64,000 nt of DNA from Brachypodius melanocephalos. Its lineage: Eukaryota; Chordata; Aves; Passeriformes; Pycnonotidae. Below, piece by piece: positions 38,797-51,800 of the stretch. Position 1 is the stretch's first letter; each line of letters begins with the position of its first letter. The notes beneath the pieces were generated by a model. It made no database searches. It worked only from the letters and a program-made list of their open reading frames with translations, and was not told the origin of the DNA. The stretch lies in NCBI GenBank assembly GCA_013398615.1, contig VZSR01000479.1, positions 2,988,740 to 3,052,739 on the forward strand, written 5' to 3'. The translations under genes and the position numbers were made by a program.

Positions 38797-41640
38797 CATT
38801 AATAATTGGCGTTGTCTTTAGCAGCGCACTTTCCGTTAAAAACAAAAAAAGGGAGGTTTTTACTTCTGCGTGTGTTCGAAACTTGCCTTTTCCCCCTCTA
38901 GCCTGACATTGTTTTGGATGGTGATGAAAGAGTCAATGATTTTAGAAGTTTATTTTTTTCGAGATGTTTGTATCTCTTGCCTAAATACTTGGAACTGACT
39001 GTGTTCAAATAGTGAACTTGTTCAGGATTTAGTGATTTGATGCTTCCCGTGTTTCACTTTCATCACCTGGGAGACTAATGAGGTCTGGAGAAAATTGGAC
39101 AAGTCTGATTCATACTTTAGAAGAAGTGTTCTTGACTTAGATGAAACTTTACGAACATTCACTTTTACTATTTGGAAATGTTTGGGGTCAGGTTTTGCAG
39201 TTTTTATCTTAATTTGCATGTTAATCAGTTTAAGAACAGGGAATTCGGCCTAACACTCATAGGGGCCTGTAAAGAACGACAAAAGACACTGAAACATAAT
39301 GGCACATGATACAAAAGTGATGCAAAATAAATGTCATTTTGTCAAGTACTTGTGAATGGAAGTTTGTTGTTTGAAGCAAACTTTCCATTATTCTTCAAGA
39401 GGTTTCAAGTAAACATCTTTCTAAATACAAGTGTGATTTTAGGGCTATTGGTGTGGCTGTAATCATGCATTTGAAAATAACACCTGGAAAGTTAACAATT
39501 GTTTTAATATCATTGTACTACTGAAATATTTAACTCCTCAGTGTCATACTTGGGTTCTCAGAAATGTTGCACTGAGTGAATTGGCAAACATTCGTTCTCG
39601 AACTGAATGACTTGTGTGATGTACAGGAGTTTTTTCATCATGTAAAATAAAGCCCTTGGCCTAATTTGTGGATAACATTACAGGTGATTTTACTGTGAGA
39701 CAGGGAGGTGTTGGTGACAGAGAGATTTGATGCTGCTCTTTTTCAGGATACCAGGAAACCTGAATAATTTCACCTTCTGAAACACTACTTTTGGAAAATT
39801 TCTGAGTGTCTGAAAGGAGCTTCCAAACTTTGTATCACTAAACTTGTTATCTAGTGTTCTATCTCCAGGAGCTTTAAGTGCAGTGGAAGAAAAGTACCTT
39901 GTATTTTAAACCACTTGCTTTTCATTAAGGGAACTGTGGGTAGGAGAAACAGGGACATAGAGTTATTTCTTAGACAGCCCTGAGGAGTGAGGGAACAATG
40001 AGGGTTCCTTGCTGGGACTGCAATCTACCAGGTCAGTGTTAAATCCTCCCACCCCTTCAGAACTGGGAGGCTCTTGTGAAAAAAAAAATGAAAAAAATCT
40101 TGTGAATCTTTTCTTTGTTTCTTTAAGTGGTTTCTAGACATTTGGTCTCCAATTAAAGGTGATAGCAGATCAGAATACTGTGATCTGACACTTACAGCCT
40201 AACTATATAAGGCAGTGTTATTTTTAGTATTCTGTAGTCAGTTTATTGTGTTTCTATAATGAAATGTTTGACCTTTCTGAAAAAAAGTCTTTTCAGACTA
40301 TCTGCAGAACTCAGAGGAGGAACTGTATAGACAATTTTGTCCTACTAATTTGCCTAAAGCATTTAAGCTCTGGGCTTATTTTATTCTAAGAAGCCACCTA
40401 TTTCTTAAACCCAGGCAATCATAATTTTACATAATTTTTTACATTTAAAGTTACATAATTTTTTTTTTCACTTCCAGTTTCAAAAGAAGTTCCAAACCAA
40501 GATTATAATCTGTTTAATTGCAAAATGTAACACTTGATGAACACTTGATTTTACTATGGTCTGTGTGACATAGCAAGTCCTAATATACCCTGAATATAAC
40601 CTGAAATGAATGAGGAGAGAGACATACAAGGAAACAACGCGATACATAGTATGCGAGGCCTTGGCTTTTTTTGCTTGCAAATTCACCAGAATCTGGAGTA
40701 GAAACCAGGAAGAATACCATGGAATGCTAGCTGATGCAAAGCCTTCTGAGATAACAAGAGACATAGAAAGAATCTTTTGGATTTATGGACCTATTTTTTT
40801 CTAAGCATGGCCTTGCTGTATCTTTGCTTGTAGTCATGGCAAACACTACTGACTTTAGATGAAGGCAGATCATTGCCTGGACTCATGCTAACATTAATGG
40901 GATCAAACTTCTGCCTTGGGAGAAAGGCTAAATAATCATAGTTGTTCGGCTTGTGATAATTTATCTTACTTTTACTGTTAATTTATTTTAAAACAACATT
41001 TCTTTCTCAGTCTTGATATATTGCATCTACCATGTAAACTTGTGCCACCCTACAGGCAGAATGTTTTTGTCACTGCAGTGTCATGAAATAAATCATGAAG
41101 TTTTCACTTTGTTGAACAGGATAACTTAGACTTGCTCTTCTAGAAAGTAAAAGTATGTTAAAGATGTTCAGGAATATTATTGTTGACTTTGAATTCTTAA
41201 AGAGGTCATAAGTACTTGCATCATAAAGAACTCAGAATGTATTAGGCTTCACAGGTGCCTTATAATTATTTCTTTTATGCAACAGAGCTGAAGCTGTAAG
41301 CTTCCTTGGGTAGTGAGAAACTTGAACTAGCATTTATCCAAGTTTACAGAAATGGTTTCAAAGTACTGGTACTTGTGAGCATAAGTTGTTCCAGCTCTGG
41401 GAAATGCACTGAATGCACATGAGAAAAGCGAGAACTTCAAGTGTATGTGGTTATCATGACTATTTGGACTAATTTCTTTGTATTCCGCAAAGAAAAAATA
41501 TGCAGCAGGTATTTTATGCAATACACTCATGATTATGGCTAATTCCACTCTCCACCACGTCCTGCAATGTATATTGTTGAGTATATCCTTTATTACAGTT
41601 ATGCTGTAGATTTTCTTAGGGTTTCTCTTATTTAAGTAAC
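38797..41640. other. Intron 3 sequence, nothing else seen
   Basis: AT-rich intronic DNA with no recognisable repeat or exon. An octamer motif (ATTTGCAT) at 39212-39219 is unremarkable because it recurs many times in this AT-rich window. An unrecognised frame at 40610-40804 has no domain. Confidence 0.55.
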
Positions 41641-41740
41641 NNNNNNNNNNNNNNNNNNNNNNNNNNNNNNNNNNNNNNNNNNNNNNNNNNNNNNNNNNNN
41701 NNNNNNNNNNNNNNNNNNNNNNNNNNNNNNNNNNNNNNNN
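41641..41740. other. Assembly gap (100 N)
   Basis: Exactly 100 N are present, the conventional length for a gap of unknown size. The real distance between the flanks is therefore uncertain, and intron 3 may be longer than it appears. Confidence 1.
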
Positions 41741-44700
41741 ATGTCTTGGCTTATTCCCTATTAAATAGGTCAACATTTCCTTCTTTTTTTTTTTTTTTTC
41801 CCTTGGCCTGTGGCTATTCTGGGATTCTAGTACAGAATGTCTTGAAAAGAGAGAGAAATATTCTGTAGCTACAGATTTTACTCAGGAAATACACACTTTT
41901 TGAGGTAATGGGCTGTATATGTGTCCTGGGGTGACTCTGTGGTCTGGTATCAGTATTGTCTGGGTTTTTTTGTCTAGATATAAGTATATATAACTATTCA
42001 CACTGTGGGTCAATGGGGTCTGCAGAGAGGAATCCGAACTGTTTCTTTAGTTGCAAGTATTTGCTTGCTTAGTGGGCAGGTTTTGGCACACGGAGTCAGT
42101 TGTGTGCATGAAGTTAGAGACGATGGATGGGTTTGTCTTAGTGGGAGCCATTACTGTTGATTGAGAGCATAATCCCTCCATCAGGTTGGAGTTGGGGAAA
42201 CAAAGGAGCTGTTGCCATCTATCAGAGAAAGGTTTATTTCTTAGTGTGTGCCAAGTTTTACATAGCAGAGCCTAGTATCTTCAAAGCTCTAAAAAGAAAA
42301 GCTTTTAAAAAAATATATATTTCACTTTTGTATTTGAGTTATACCAAAGTTACACAAAACAGTAAGTATAATACTCATAGATCGGAATATGCTCAGAAAT
42401 GTGCAGGCAGAGCTGTAATTTGCTGGTAGACCTCTGACTTTGAGTTGCTCTTGATAATGGAAGCCCACTACTGATTTACGTAAAATCTCTCCTTTTTCTT
42501 GAGGTATTGTCAGTAGGGAACATGAACAAAGCTCAGGGTTTAGATTATGAAACAGGTTTAGATAAAGAAAACGAGAGGAGCTGTGTTGCTGCCTCTGAAG
42601 TAGCAGCAATTATCTTTATGTGTGTAAAGGGGAGAGATGGCTTGTGATATAAAAAGAAATGGGGATTAAGTGGTAGAGGAAATAGAGAGGAGCTCTCCCA
42701 AACCCCAAAACTTCATGGATGAGTCTTGATAGAGTAAAATGAAAAGAGGAAAAATTGTCCTATATACACTGGTGTAGAAAGAGGTGAGGAACATGGTAAT
42801 GAAAAGGGTTTCTGTCAGCAGTATCTTCTTTTGTTAATCCTTTCTAGTTGTTTATGTTGCTGCACATGTTCTATAGAGAGAAAAAGGAGAGAACAGGGCT
42901 GAAAATGCACTGAAAATTAAATATTGGAATATTGAGAAGGTGCTGCTTCGCTAAATACTTCTGCTGCCAGAGACATTTGGTTTTATTAGTTTCTCTGTGT
43001 CGTAAACGCATATGTTTCCTCACAGAAAACTGCATTTCTCAGCAGACAGTTTGAATTTGGCTCCTGTCAAATTATTGTGCTTATACATTACTGACTCATA
43101 CTGAAATGTGTCTACAGAGACTTCTGTGACTGCAGAGCAGGTGATATATGTCTTAAAAGTGAGAACTTCTTTTTATTGAAAACCTTGTTTCACCTTTTCC
43201 TTCAGTTACTGTCTGGAAGAACATCACAGGACATTTTTGAGCTGAGCTAAATTACATTAGTATGGATTTCCATTTTTTGTTACTACGTGTCTCTAATTCA
43301 GGCATTTTCCTTTCTTAGCTTAAAGGTATGTGAAAATAAATAAGAGCTCCTATGTCCCAGTAAAACATTTATTCCTGAGGACCAAAATGAGTCTTTCCAT
43401 TGATACTCCACATGTAGATTGATGTTTTCATGCTGGTTTTGCTAGAATATGTGTAGCCACAGCATGAAAAGATTCATCTTGAACATATATGCAGGAATAT
43501 AGCGAGTTTGTAACTACTTTTATAAGATAGTTCATAAGTAATAAATTGTTATGTATATTTATATATGTTATGTGTATCGATGTTATACATCTCTAGAAGC
43601 ATGACATAATTCTCATTTTTCTTTAAGGTCAATATAAATGGTTTGTTAATTGGATTGCACTTTTGGTGTGCTACAGTTTTGCAAGACTTTAATCAGTAGA
43701 AAAGTCTTCTGGTTTGGTTGGTGGTGGTGATATTTCAAAGTGACCACTCCCTTCTGCAGACAGAGGGATGGCTGTTAGTAATTTAAAGGGATTGCCTTGG
43801 AGGTGATTCGTACTACTGAATTAATAATTATTGTCTTCTGAGTTTTTTTTGGTTTTTTTCTTTAAGAAAGCCTTGATCTATAAATGTTGAAGTGTTTTGG
43901 CTCTTGCCACAGAAGAAAAGATAAATTTATCTTTAATATATTTTATGGGCAGTGTCTTGGTGCTAATGCGTGGGAATGAACATGATGTGCACTTGTTAGC
44001 TGCTGCTATAGGCTGCTTTATTTCATAACTCCTCCATTGAAAATCACATAAAATCTTTATAGATGAGCCGTGTAGTAGAATAAAAGATTTTTATGTTGTA
44101 CTCTACAAACTTGTTACAAGTTTAAGCTATTCCAATGGCTGTATTTGTGCTCCTTAGTGACTCCAAAGTCTGTTAGTGCATCATGACTAGATCCTTATTA
44201 TTCCTCCCTCCTCTTTTATCCTCATACATCATGCAACCTTCTTCAAGGTTTATAATAGAACCTTTAGCATTCAATCATGTTGAAGTGCAGTCTTCTATAG
44301 TATTTTTTTTTCTAGAAATAATCCAGATTCCTAGTAGACTTGTAGTGGTTAATGCTGTATTTCTCTGCTAGTTCTTGTAAGAATTAGCAAGGTTCAGTCC
44401 CCTCATTTCAAGGGATGGTGTTCATCCACAAGGTAATTTTCCTAAGACCACTTTTAAGACATGGAAGATGGCATTTTTTTGTCTTTAGACATGATAACTT
44501 CAGAAATAGTCAAATGTCTGGAATTATTAAAACTGAAACGTTTGCTCTGTGTGGATGCAATCTGTCTGTACCTGTGTATAATTACAGATGAATTGTGGGC
44601 ATTGACGAATGTTGTCAATTGCAGGTTTGCAAAAACCAGGACAGAATCAGCCTTTGTACTCTATTGTAATTACTGTAACAGGGATTCCCATCCTGCTCCC

Positions 44701-45710
44701 GTTTCTTGACAGAGATGCTGTGTGCAGTGGATGGATAACAGCCAGGACAGCACAAACCCTGGAGGAATAGTGACACAGGGGGGTATATACAGTTCCAGTC
44801 TTGCCTGTCTGAAGGCCAGTGAAGTAGCAGTGCTCTCATTTCACAGCTTTTCCCTACAAAAACCTTTGCATGCAAATTTTGTGGCTAAGTATTTTCAAAT
44901 TAGTTGAACAATGCAAAGATCCTCCCAAGACTTGGAATCACACCAACTGCATATGACATTTTTGTATGAGTTTTTCAAATGAGGGTGTGATTAATTCCCA
45001 ATAAAAACTAGGAGTTCTGTTCTAAATAAGACATTTAATATTCAGGAAATTGACTGGATACAGAATATGTACATATTCAGTGTAGTTTATCACAGGCCAG
45101 GTAAAACATTGGGAGTTTGAGCTCTTGCCCTGTCCCCAGACTTAAAAGAACAAGGGGGACTGCGCTATTTCTGTGTATCTTCAGCTTCTTTTTTGCATAT
45201 CTCTATCAAAGCTAAGGCCTATTAATTTTTATTCTGTAAATACCGATAGAGGGATTCATTTGTTAGTTTTCAAGTAATAAGGATTTAACTGTGTGGGGAG
45301 AAAATCAACCCTTCTGGGAGATGCATTTTGCAATTCAAGTGTGTGCTGTTATAGTAAATATGTCACTTCTGAGTATTTCCACTGATTTTTCCTACATACA
45401 AACCACTGATTCTTTGATTATGCTGAAAGACAAACTCAGCTTTATAAATTTTGAACAAGTAGAAGAAATTTACAGAAAGCTTGGCCTTGGACAGGAGCAG
45501 TATATTAAATCACCCAAATGAAAGCATTACTCAAAAAATTCAGCTATTTGAAGTGGAAAGTTCTTGTTCCAATGCCTGCTTTCTGGACTGTTTCTTCTTT
45601 CTTTTCTTCTTTAATGAACAGGCATTTCTATTAACCAAACAACTCTACAACAATGGATTAAACCCCAGAATTTTCCTTCGTAATTGGGTGTCCTTATTAC
45701 TGCTTTTGAA
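41741..45710. other. Intron 3 sequence, no gene seen
   Basis: AT-rich intronic DNA. A T run lies at about 41784-41800, soon after the gap. A TGTCCTGGGGTGACT start at 41922 resembles the 5' terminus of some songbird LTRs, but no matching end was found. No coding exon is supportable. Confidence 0.5.
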
Positions 45711-45885
45711 TGTTGTGGGGGTTTTTTTGTTTGTTTTTTTTTTTTTTTGGGGGGGGGTGTTGTTTTGTTTTGGGTTTTTTGGGGTTTTTTGGTTTTTTGG
45801 GGGTTTTTTTGTTTGTTTGTTTTTTGGGGTTTGGTGGGTTTTTTTGGTTTTTTTGGTTTTTTTGGTTTTGGTTGGTTTTTTTTTT
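45711..45885. repeat. G/T-only low-complexity tract with G runs
   Basis: About 175 bases of the + (sense) strand consist almost only of T and G, including a run of nine G at 45749-45757 and further runs of three to five G at 45772, 45781, 45799, 45826 and 45835. The frame crossing it encodes Phe, Gly, Leu and Trp runs and is not a gene. G runs on the sense strand could form a G-quadruplex in the pre-mRNA; this is inference. Confidence 0.9.
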
Positions 45886-48800
45886 CCATGGGCACACGTT
45901 TTGCACCCCTTGCTGCAGAGCAGCCTGGCTGTAGGGAGTGTTCTAGATGGAAACACCTCCCATGGTGTTTGGGAGTGGAAGCATTCACATATCAGAGGAC
46001 CAGAAAGGCTGACAACACAGCATTTTCCTTCTCCATCACTGGAAATGTTTTTGAGCCTGAGTAGCCACGACTTTCTGTTATGTTAGACATTACCTAAGCA
46101 CACTGATTTTGTCTATATTTGCATGAGATTTAAATATTGTCAACCTGTCTGAATGGGCTTCACATGCCTGCTCACCTGGAGCAGCTCCTTCCTGAGCAAA
46201 TGTGCAGTGCAGATCTTTGTGAACTGGGAAAACTGAATCATCAAAATGGCAGAAACTTGTGAATGCAATATTTTTCGGAGATTAGTCATCACAATTCCCT
46301 TGAAAAGTTGATTTCGATTGACATGGGGCAAAAGGCCCTAATGTGCAAAATGCTCTAAATGTTGTTTATTTTTAGATAGAACCCTTGGAGAGAAATTGTT
46401 ATAAAGTGTAGAGTTAAGTAAAGGTCGTGCTAAACCCAGCTGAGATGAGAAGGTTTTCCAGAACTGCAGGTGGATATTCATGTATTTGAGATATCTCAGA
46501 ATGGTGACTTGTGATTTAGATTTCAGAAGTCTTTCTCATTCTACTTCTCGTATTACATACTGCTGTGAAGTAGCCAGGAGTTCCTATTGCTTTCAAGGAA
46601 CTGAAGGCATTTTATAGAGAGAAGCAGCTATGAAAATGTAGTAATTAAGTACTGGAAAAGATACTGAAGCCTTTTTAAAAAACATTCACTGCCATGGATG
46701 CAGAAGTCTTTGGAAAATCTGATTTTAATTTCTATTGTAAATCTATTTATATTTTTTTCTGTGGAAGTTTGAATTGTTTTTTAATAATTGGAGGAGATTC
46801 TTTATGCTTGACTGAGTAAAGTTAATGTTCAGACCTTCATAATTTTCTGTATAAACCTTTAAAAATGCATATTGTTAAGAAAAATAGAGGCACATTATTG
46901 CAACCACAGTGAAAGTAGTGAAATAGTGTTAATTCCTTTTGGTCACTAAGGGTGAATGTGTTGTCATTTGCATAACAGTTATCACCCAATAGTCCAGAAA
47001 TTGTTATGGTCCACTGTCTAATCCTTATTTGTTTCTTTTATAAGTGTATTTTTGAGTTAATAGACCCTGCAGCTCCAAAGAATTTGCAGAGCATTGTGGA
47101 ATCTTTTTCCTCTCCCAAGGGCTGATGACCCAGTAGACTCTGCTGGCTCTCTCAGGTGTGTCAGGATAAGAGTGTTAATCCATGTTTGACAAGATGTGCA
47201 CCAAAGGAGGCATAAAATTTAAGTGGAAAAAAACCCCCCAGTTTGAAGGTCCAGTAGATTGAATTAATAAATTAAATAATTTAGGAGTGTAGCTGTTTCA
47301 TCATTCCTTATTAGGAAATTATTTATTAATTTGGATAATATGCAGGGAAGAAGGAAATAGAGTTAAACAAATATGCACATCATTTAAAAATGAAAAGGAG
47401 CATTTTTCTACTAATTCTGTCATTGTTTCTCTAATCATGTAGGTCCAGAAATGACCAAAGAGGCCTTCTAATCAGCCTGAAATCTTCCTAAAACTTGTAT
47501 GACTGTTCAATCTGTTTTGCTGTCCAATTGCTTTTTTTCACTGATGTTTTGCAACGTGAGATACTTATTGGAAGTCCATTCATAATAGAACCAATAATGT
47601 GATGTTTGTATCCTGTAGCAAATGCTACCTTAGGTTGCTCAAAATAAAATGCTCAACAACCACAATAAATAGAAAAATGAGGTAAAATTACTCCCTTTTC
47701 TTAATTTTGAAAGAAGCCTTTTCAAAGGTGTGGGAACAGTTACTGAATAATGCATAGCTGAGACCTTTCATATCGAGTTTCAGATAAAAATATATTATTA
47801 TAGCTGATATATAAATCCTCAAAAAATAGATTTGTAATGGAAATGCCAGGGGACCTTTAACTATAATCATTCCTGTTAGTGTAAATGCCTGGAAATGAAT
47901 AGAGTTTTCATTAATCTACTACTATGTGACACAAGTGACCAGTTACAGAGAAATCTGTAATAATTTTAGTTAACCAGCTGCACTCAAATATACTGTTAAA
48001 ATACCCACCTCTGTGCACAGGTTTTGCAGAGTGCTTTTGCGAGCTCAGCTCCCACGTGAGCCTTGTTTTGAAGTCTTAAAATGTGTAAATGTGATGCTGA
48101 TTTTTTCCACGGAGGCTATTTCTGTGTGGGTTTCCAAAAGATTTGTGGGCACTTGAGTGACTTGAAATGCAATACAAGACAATTGTTATATTATCTCAGC
48201 CACTAAATGTAAATGGCACTGGGTAATAGTCTCCAAAATTGTTGCTGTGCAATAGGTGCTCTTTTGAAGTGAGTAGATGTTACTGGTGGTTTTAATTGGC
48301 TGGAAAGTCATCAAACCTTGCTAGCAGTTTTGATTTAAGGATATTTAAAACCCAGTTAGTCCAAATATAGGAAGAATACACTTTTTTTTACTCTTGGTCT
48401 TGAGTTTGTGCTATAACCAAATGAGTTGCTGAAACAGCATTAGGATGTTCGTGTGGTTCCTACCAGGGCCAAACTTTGCCTCTTGTTAAATGGGAGACAT
48501 CACTTGACATCAAAATCTTCCTGGCATCCTATTTTTCTTTCAGTTAAATGAATAAAAATGATTTTTTTTAAATCACAAAATCATCTTGGGTGAGCTAAAT
48601 GGTAGTGCAAAGTCTAAAGCATAGAACTAAATTTTGATTAATTTTTTAGTTGCATTGGTTTTTTGAGAATGCAAAAGTGTATGAACTTTTGATATGGCAT
48701 AAGGGAGTTTAGGGTAGATACCTATGTCCCAATAATATACTGGCTGGATAACACTTTTGTTTATTCATGAAGACAGCAATTATTTAGTAAAGATTGAGAA

Positions 48801-51800
48801 TGTGAGAGTTCAACCAAAATTTCTGCTTTTGGATATGTAAGGGGCTTGTTTTAATCAACGTCTCAGTTACTTTTATTAAGGGAGTATTTTGTATTTTATG
48901 TAACTTAAGTTACCTCTTGAGTTAAACGTTTTGAAAACAAGAATGTGTAGACATGTTTTCTTACCGAGTAATTAATATAACCTGTGTCTGCCTCTTCCCC
49001 TTGCATATGTGTGTACGAGATCCCAGTCATACACACACCTGGCTGGTGCAGTAAAATAGTTGAGCACCAGTGTGAGCAGGTTTACAAACAGAACCAGGGA
49101 AGTTGTAGTGTGTAAATGTCTGACCATCAGCCCTAATCCACCTGGCACTGCCCCTGGATCATGGCTCTGACTGCAGCAATCACAACCCGAGCACCTTCCG
49201 AGGGAGTACCAGGAATTCTGCAGTTCTGTCCTCACAGCCTCATTTGTGTGGACACACACCCATAAGACATCAGCATAAGTTTGAGGTCAAGCTTGTCAGT
49301 GTTCTGCTGACCTGTGTCCTTTCCATCATCCTGACCTCAGTGTGGGGGTGGGTGTGGGGGGAGCTTTCCGTTGTCACCAATGGCAATGTCATAAACTGGA
49401 TTATGTCTGGAGTTGTAAGTAGCAAATTAGACAACCATCAAGACAGAAAATCTGTTTTCCAGCAAATATTCCAAGTGATAAAGAACCTTAGGAGAAAAAG
49501 ATAAAATGTGATGTATAGGCAGAGTTGTTTCTATGCAGAATATTTTTCCAAATTTCCCTGGAGGGATCCTCTGTTCTCTGAACATCCCAGAAGTTCGTTG
49601 TGCTTCTGATCAGCTTCCCACACATTCTCACCCACACCACTTTGCTGTGTCATCTTAATGTCATTTTTAAATACTAACAAAAGCATTTTGTTTATAATGC
49701 AGAAATAAAAATTTTGAGAGGGGAAAGAATACCTTTTGTATGTTATTTTAGCAGATCAAAGCTGACTCATGAGTAGCAAATATGAAGTAATTAATGTATT
49801 TAAAATTCACAATTCCTGAGTCACAAATTTAAGAAGTGCTTTGGTTATAATTATCAGATTCCATAGACTTTTAAAAATATTATTCATATTATTTTTAGAA
49901 AGTTTACCTTGCTGCAGAGTATTACATTTAGAATATAGAGCAGTATAGCAATTTGTAAAGCTAGCTTTAATTTTTTTTTTTTTTTAAATAATCAACTGTG
50001 CTGAATTAAACAGTGTCCAGATGCACTAGAGGCCAAGTGGGAAGATGGAAAAACAATCTATCTCTGGGGAGAAATATGCAGCTATCATTTAATTTGGTTG
50101 GCATGGGGAGAGTTAACCTTTGTTATTTACTACTTTTGTGATGGCCTGAACTTCCTGTAAATACAGAAACATGTCAGTGCCACCATTGCAGGCAAGCACC
50201 CATGCAAGTTTTTATTTGCACCAAAACAAAAAATTTTCAAAAATTTTAAATTTTGGAATTAAAAAATGGAACTGCAAGGTGAAACATTAGTTCTTGAGAG
50301 GTCAGTAAAACTTGAACCAGTTTCTTCTGGGAAAAAGGGAGGAAGGTGTTGATTTGGGAGTGAGAGCTTTGTCTTGCTGGCCCAATGTCAAGAATGTCTT
50401 AAAGAACAGAAAAATCATCCAGTTGCACATGGAATCACTGGTAATATATGAACAGCAGTGGAAGAAAAATTATTTGTATAATTATATCACATATTATCAG
50501 TAGAAGAATTGCTTAATTTAAGACCTAATTCAATTTTTTAAAAAGTTGACTTCAGCTTTTAACTTTTGCTTCATAGTATTGGGCACTTCCTCTTGTATCA
50601 AGAAGAGCTTCCAAACTATGGCCTATGAAATGCTGCAGTTTCTTTTTATTTCGCAGTGGCAGCCACCAAGCTGTGGTAATGACCCCCTTGTAAAAATGAC
50701 AAAGATCTTTTGCTTGAAGGAGATGAACTGCAATTTTTGTCTCAAGTGGGAACCAGTAATCCAGCTCCCATGCTATCTGAAAGATTCCCCAAAAGATTAA
50801 TTTTCAAGTGTGTCTAAAAGCTTCTACAAAAAGCAAGAGAAACATTGTGAGGCTGTCACTAAATGCAGTACTTTATGATGAACTTTTTTTCTGAAGCTCA
50901 CTGCTGAGAAAAGTGTTTCTAGAAGCAGTGGCAGTGAAGTGCAGATTTTCAAACTTTCCACTGTGGAAACATCTCCTTCTAGAGAGGCGAAGTTTTATCT
51001 CACCTGGGGTTTTTCCTGTATATAAAAGCAAATAAAACTACAAATTCAGGAAAAAACCCTAAACAACACTTGCTTTTTGGTAACCTTAGAACACAATTTA
51101 CAGTAGTGAAATGGCTACAGCTGTATATTTTTATGGGCAGAATTTTACGGGGTGTGTTAGGTTATTTTTTTTCTCTGTCTCTTCTAGTGTAGCTGTACTC
51201 CCGATATTAAGGGAACTTGAGTCTTAGATGAACTGTCATAAAAAACAATGGTGTGATAGAGAAATGAGGTTTTAATTCCTCCTGTCTGAAGACTTCAAAG
51301 TAATTTTTTATAAGTTTGAGTGTAGGTTAAACCTTGGAGCTCTCTCTTGAGTTAGACCAATGTTATAGGAATTGGTTATTTCCCAGTTGTTGTTTCAAGT
51401 GCACCAATTTCAAATCTCTTGTACTAAATTACTGGTTGACCTTCTAAAACTGGCCAAGGTGGGAGAGGGCAGTAAGGTTGGTTTACTCTCAATTTACCCT
51501 TACATCTACTTAAAGAAAGAATGGAAGAGAGTATTAAGCTATTTGGTTACTTTAATTGTGAATGGGCATTAGCTGTAATATCTCTTAGCTTTTATTGATA
51601 TGACGACAATCATTGCTTTTCATTATCTTAACAAATGATGAAAACCTATAAAATCTTGGAAAAAACCCATGTGGTTTTCAGAAAGACCTCTCCATCCTTC
51701 TGAGCTCAATCCCATTTCACAGAAATAGCTCACTTGCTTGACTTTTAGCAAAATGGCTGTAACCCATCCAATAGTTGTAAGATATGTGAGAGCAGATTTT

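Noticed and set aside
45481..46086. A 201-codon open frame with Phe/Gly/Trp runs that could look like a membrane protein
   Set aside because: The runs are direct translations of the G/T simple repeat; the flanking parts are unrecognisable and lack conserved motifs.
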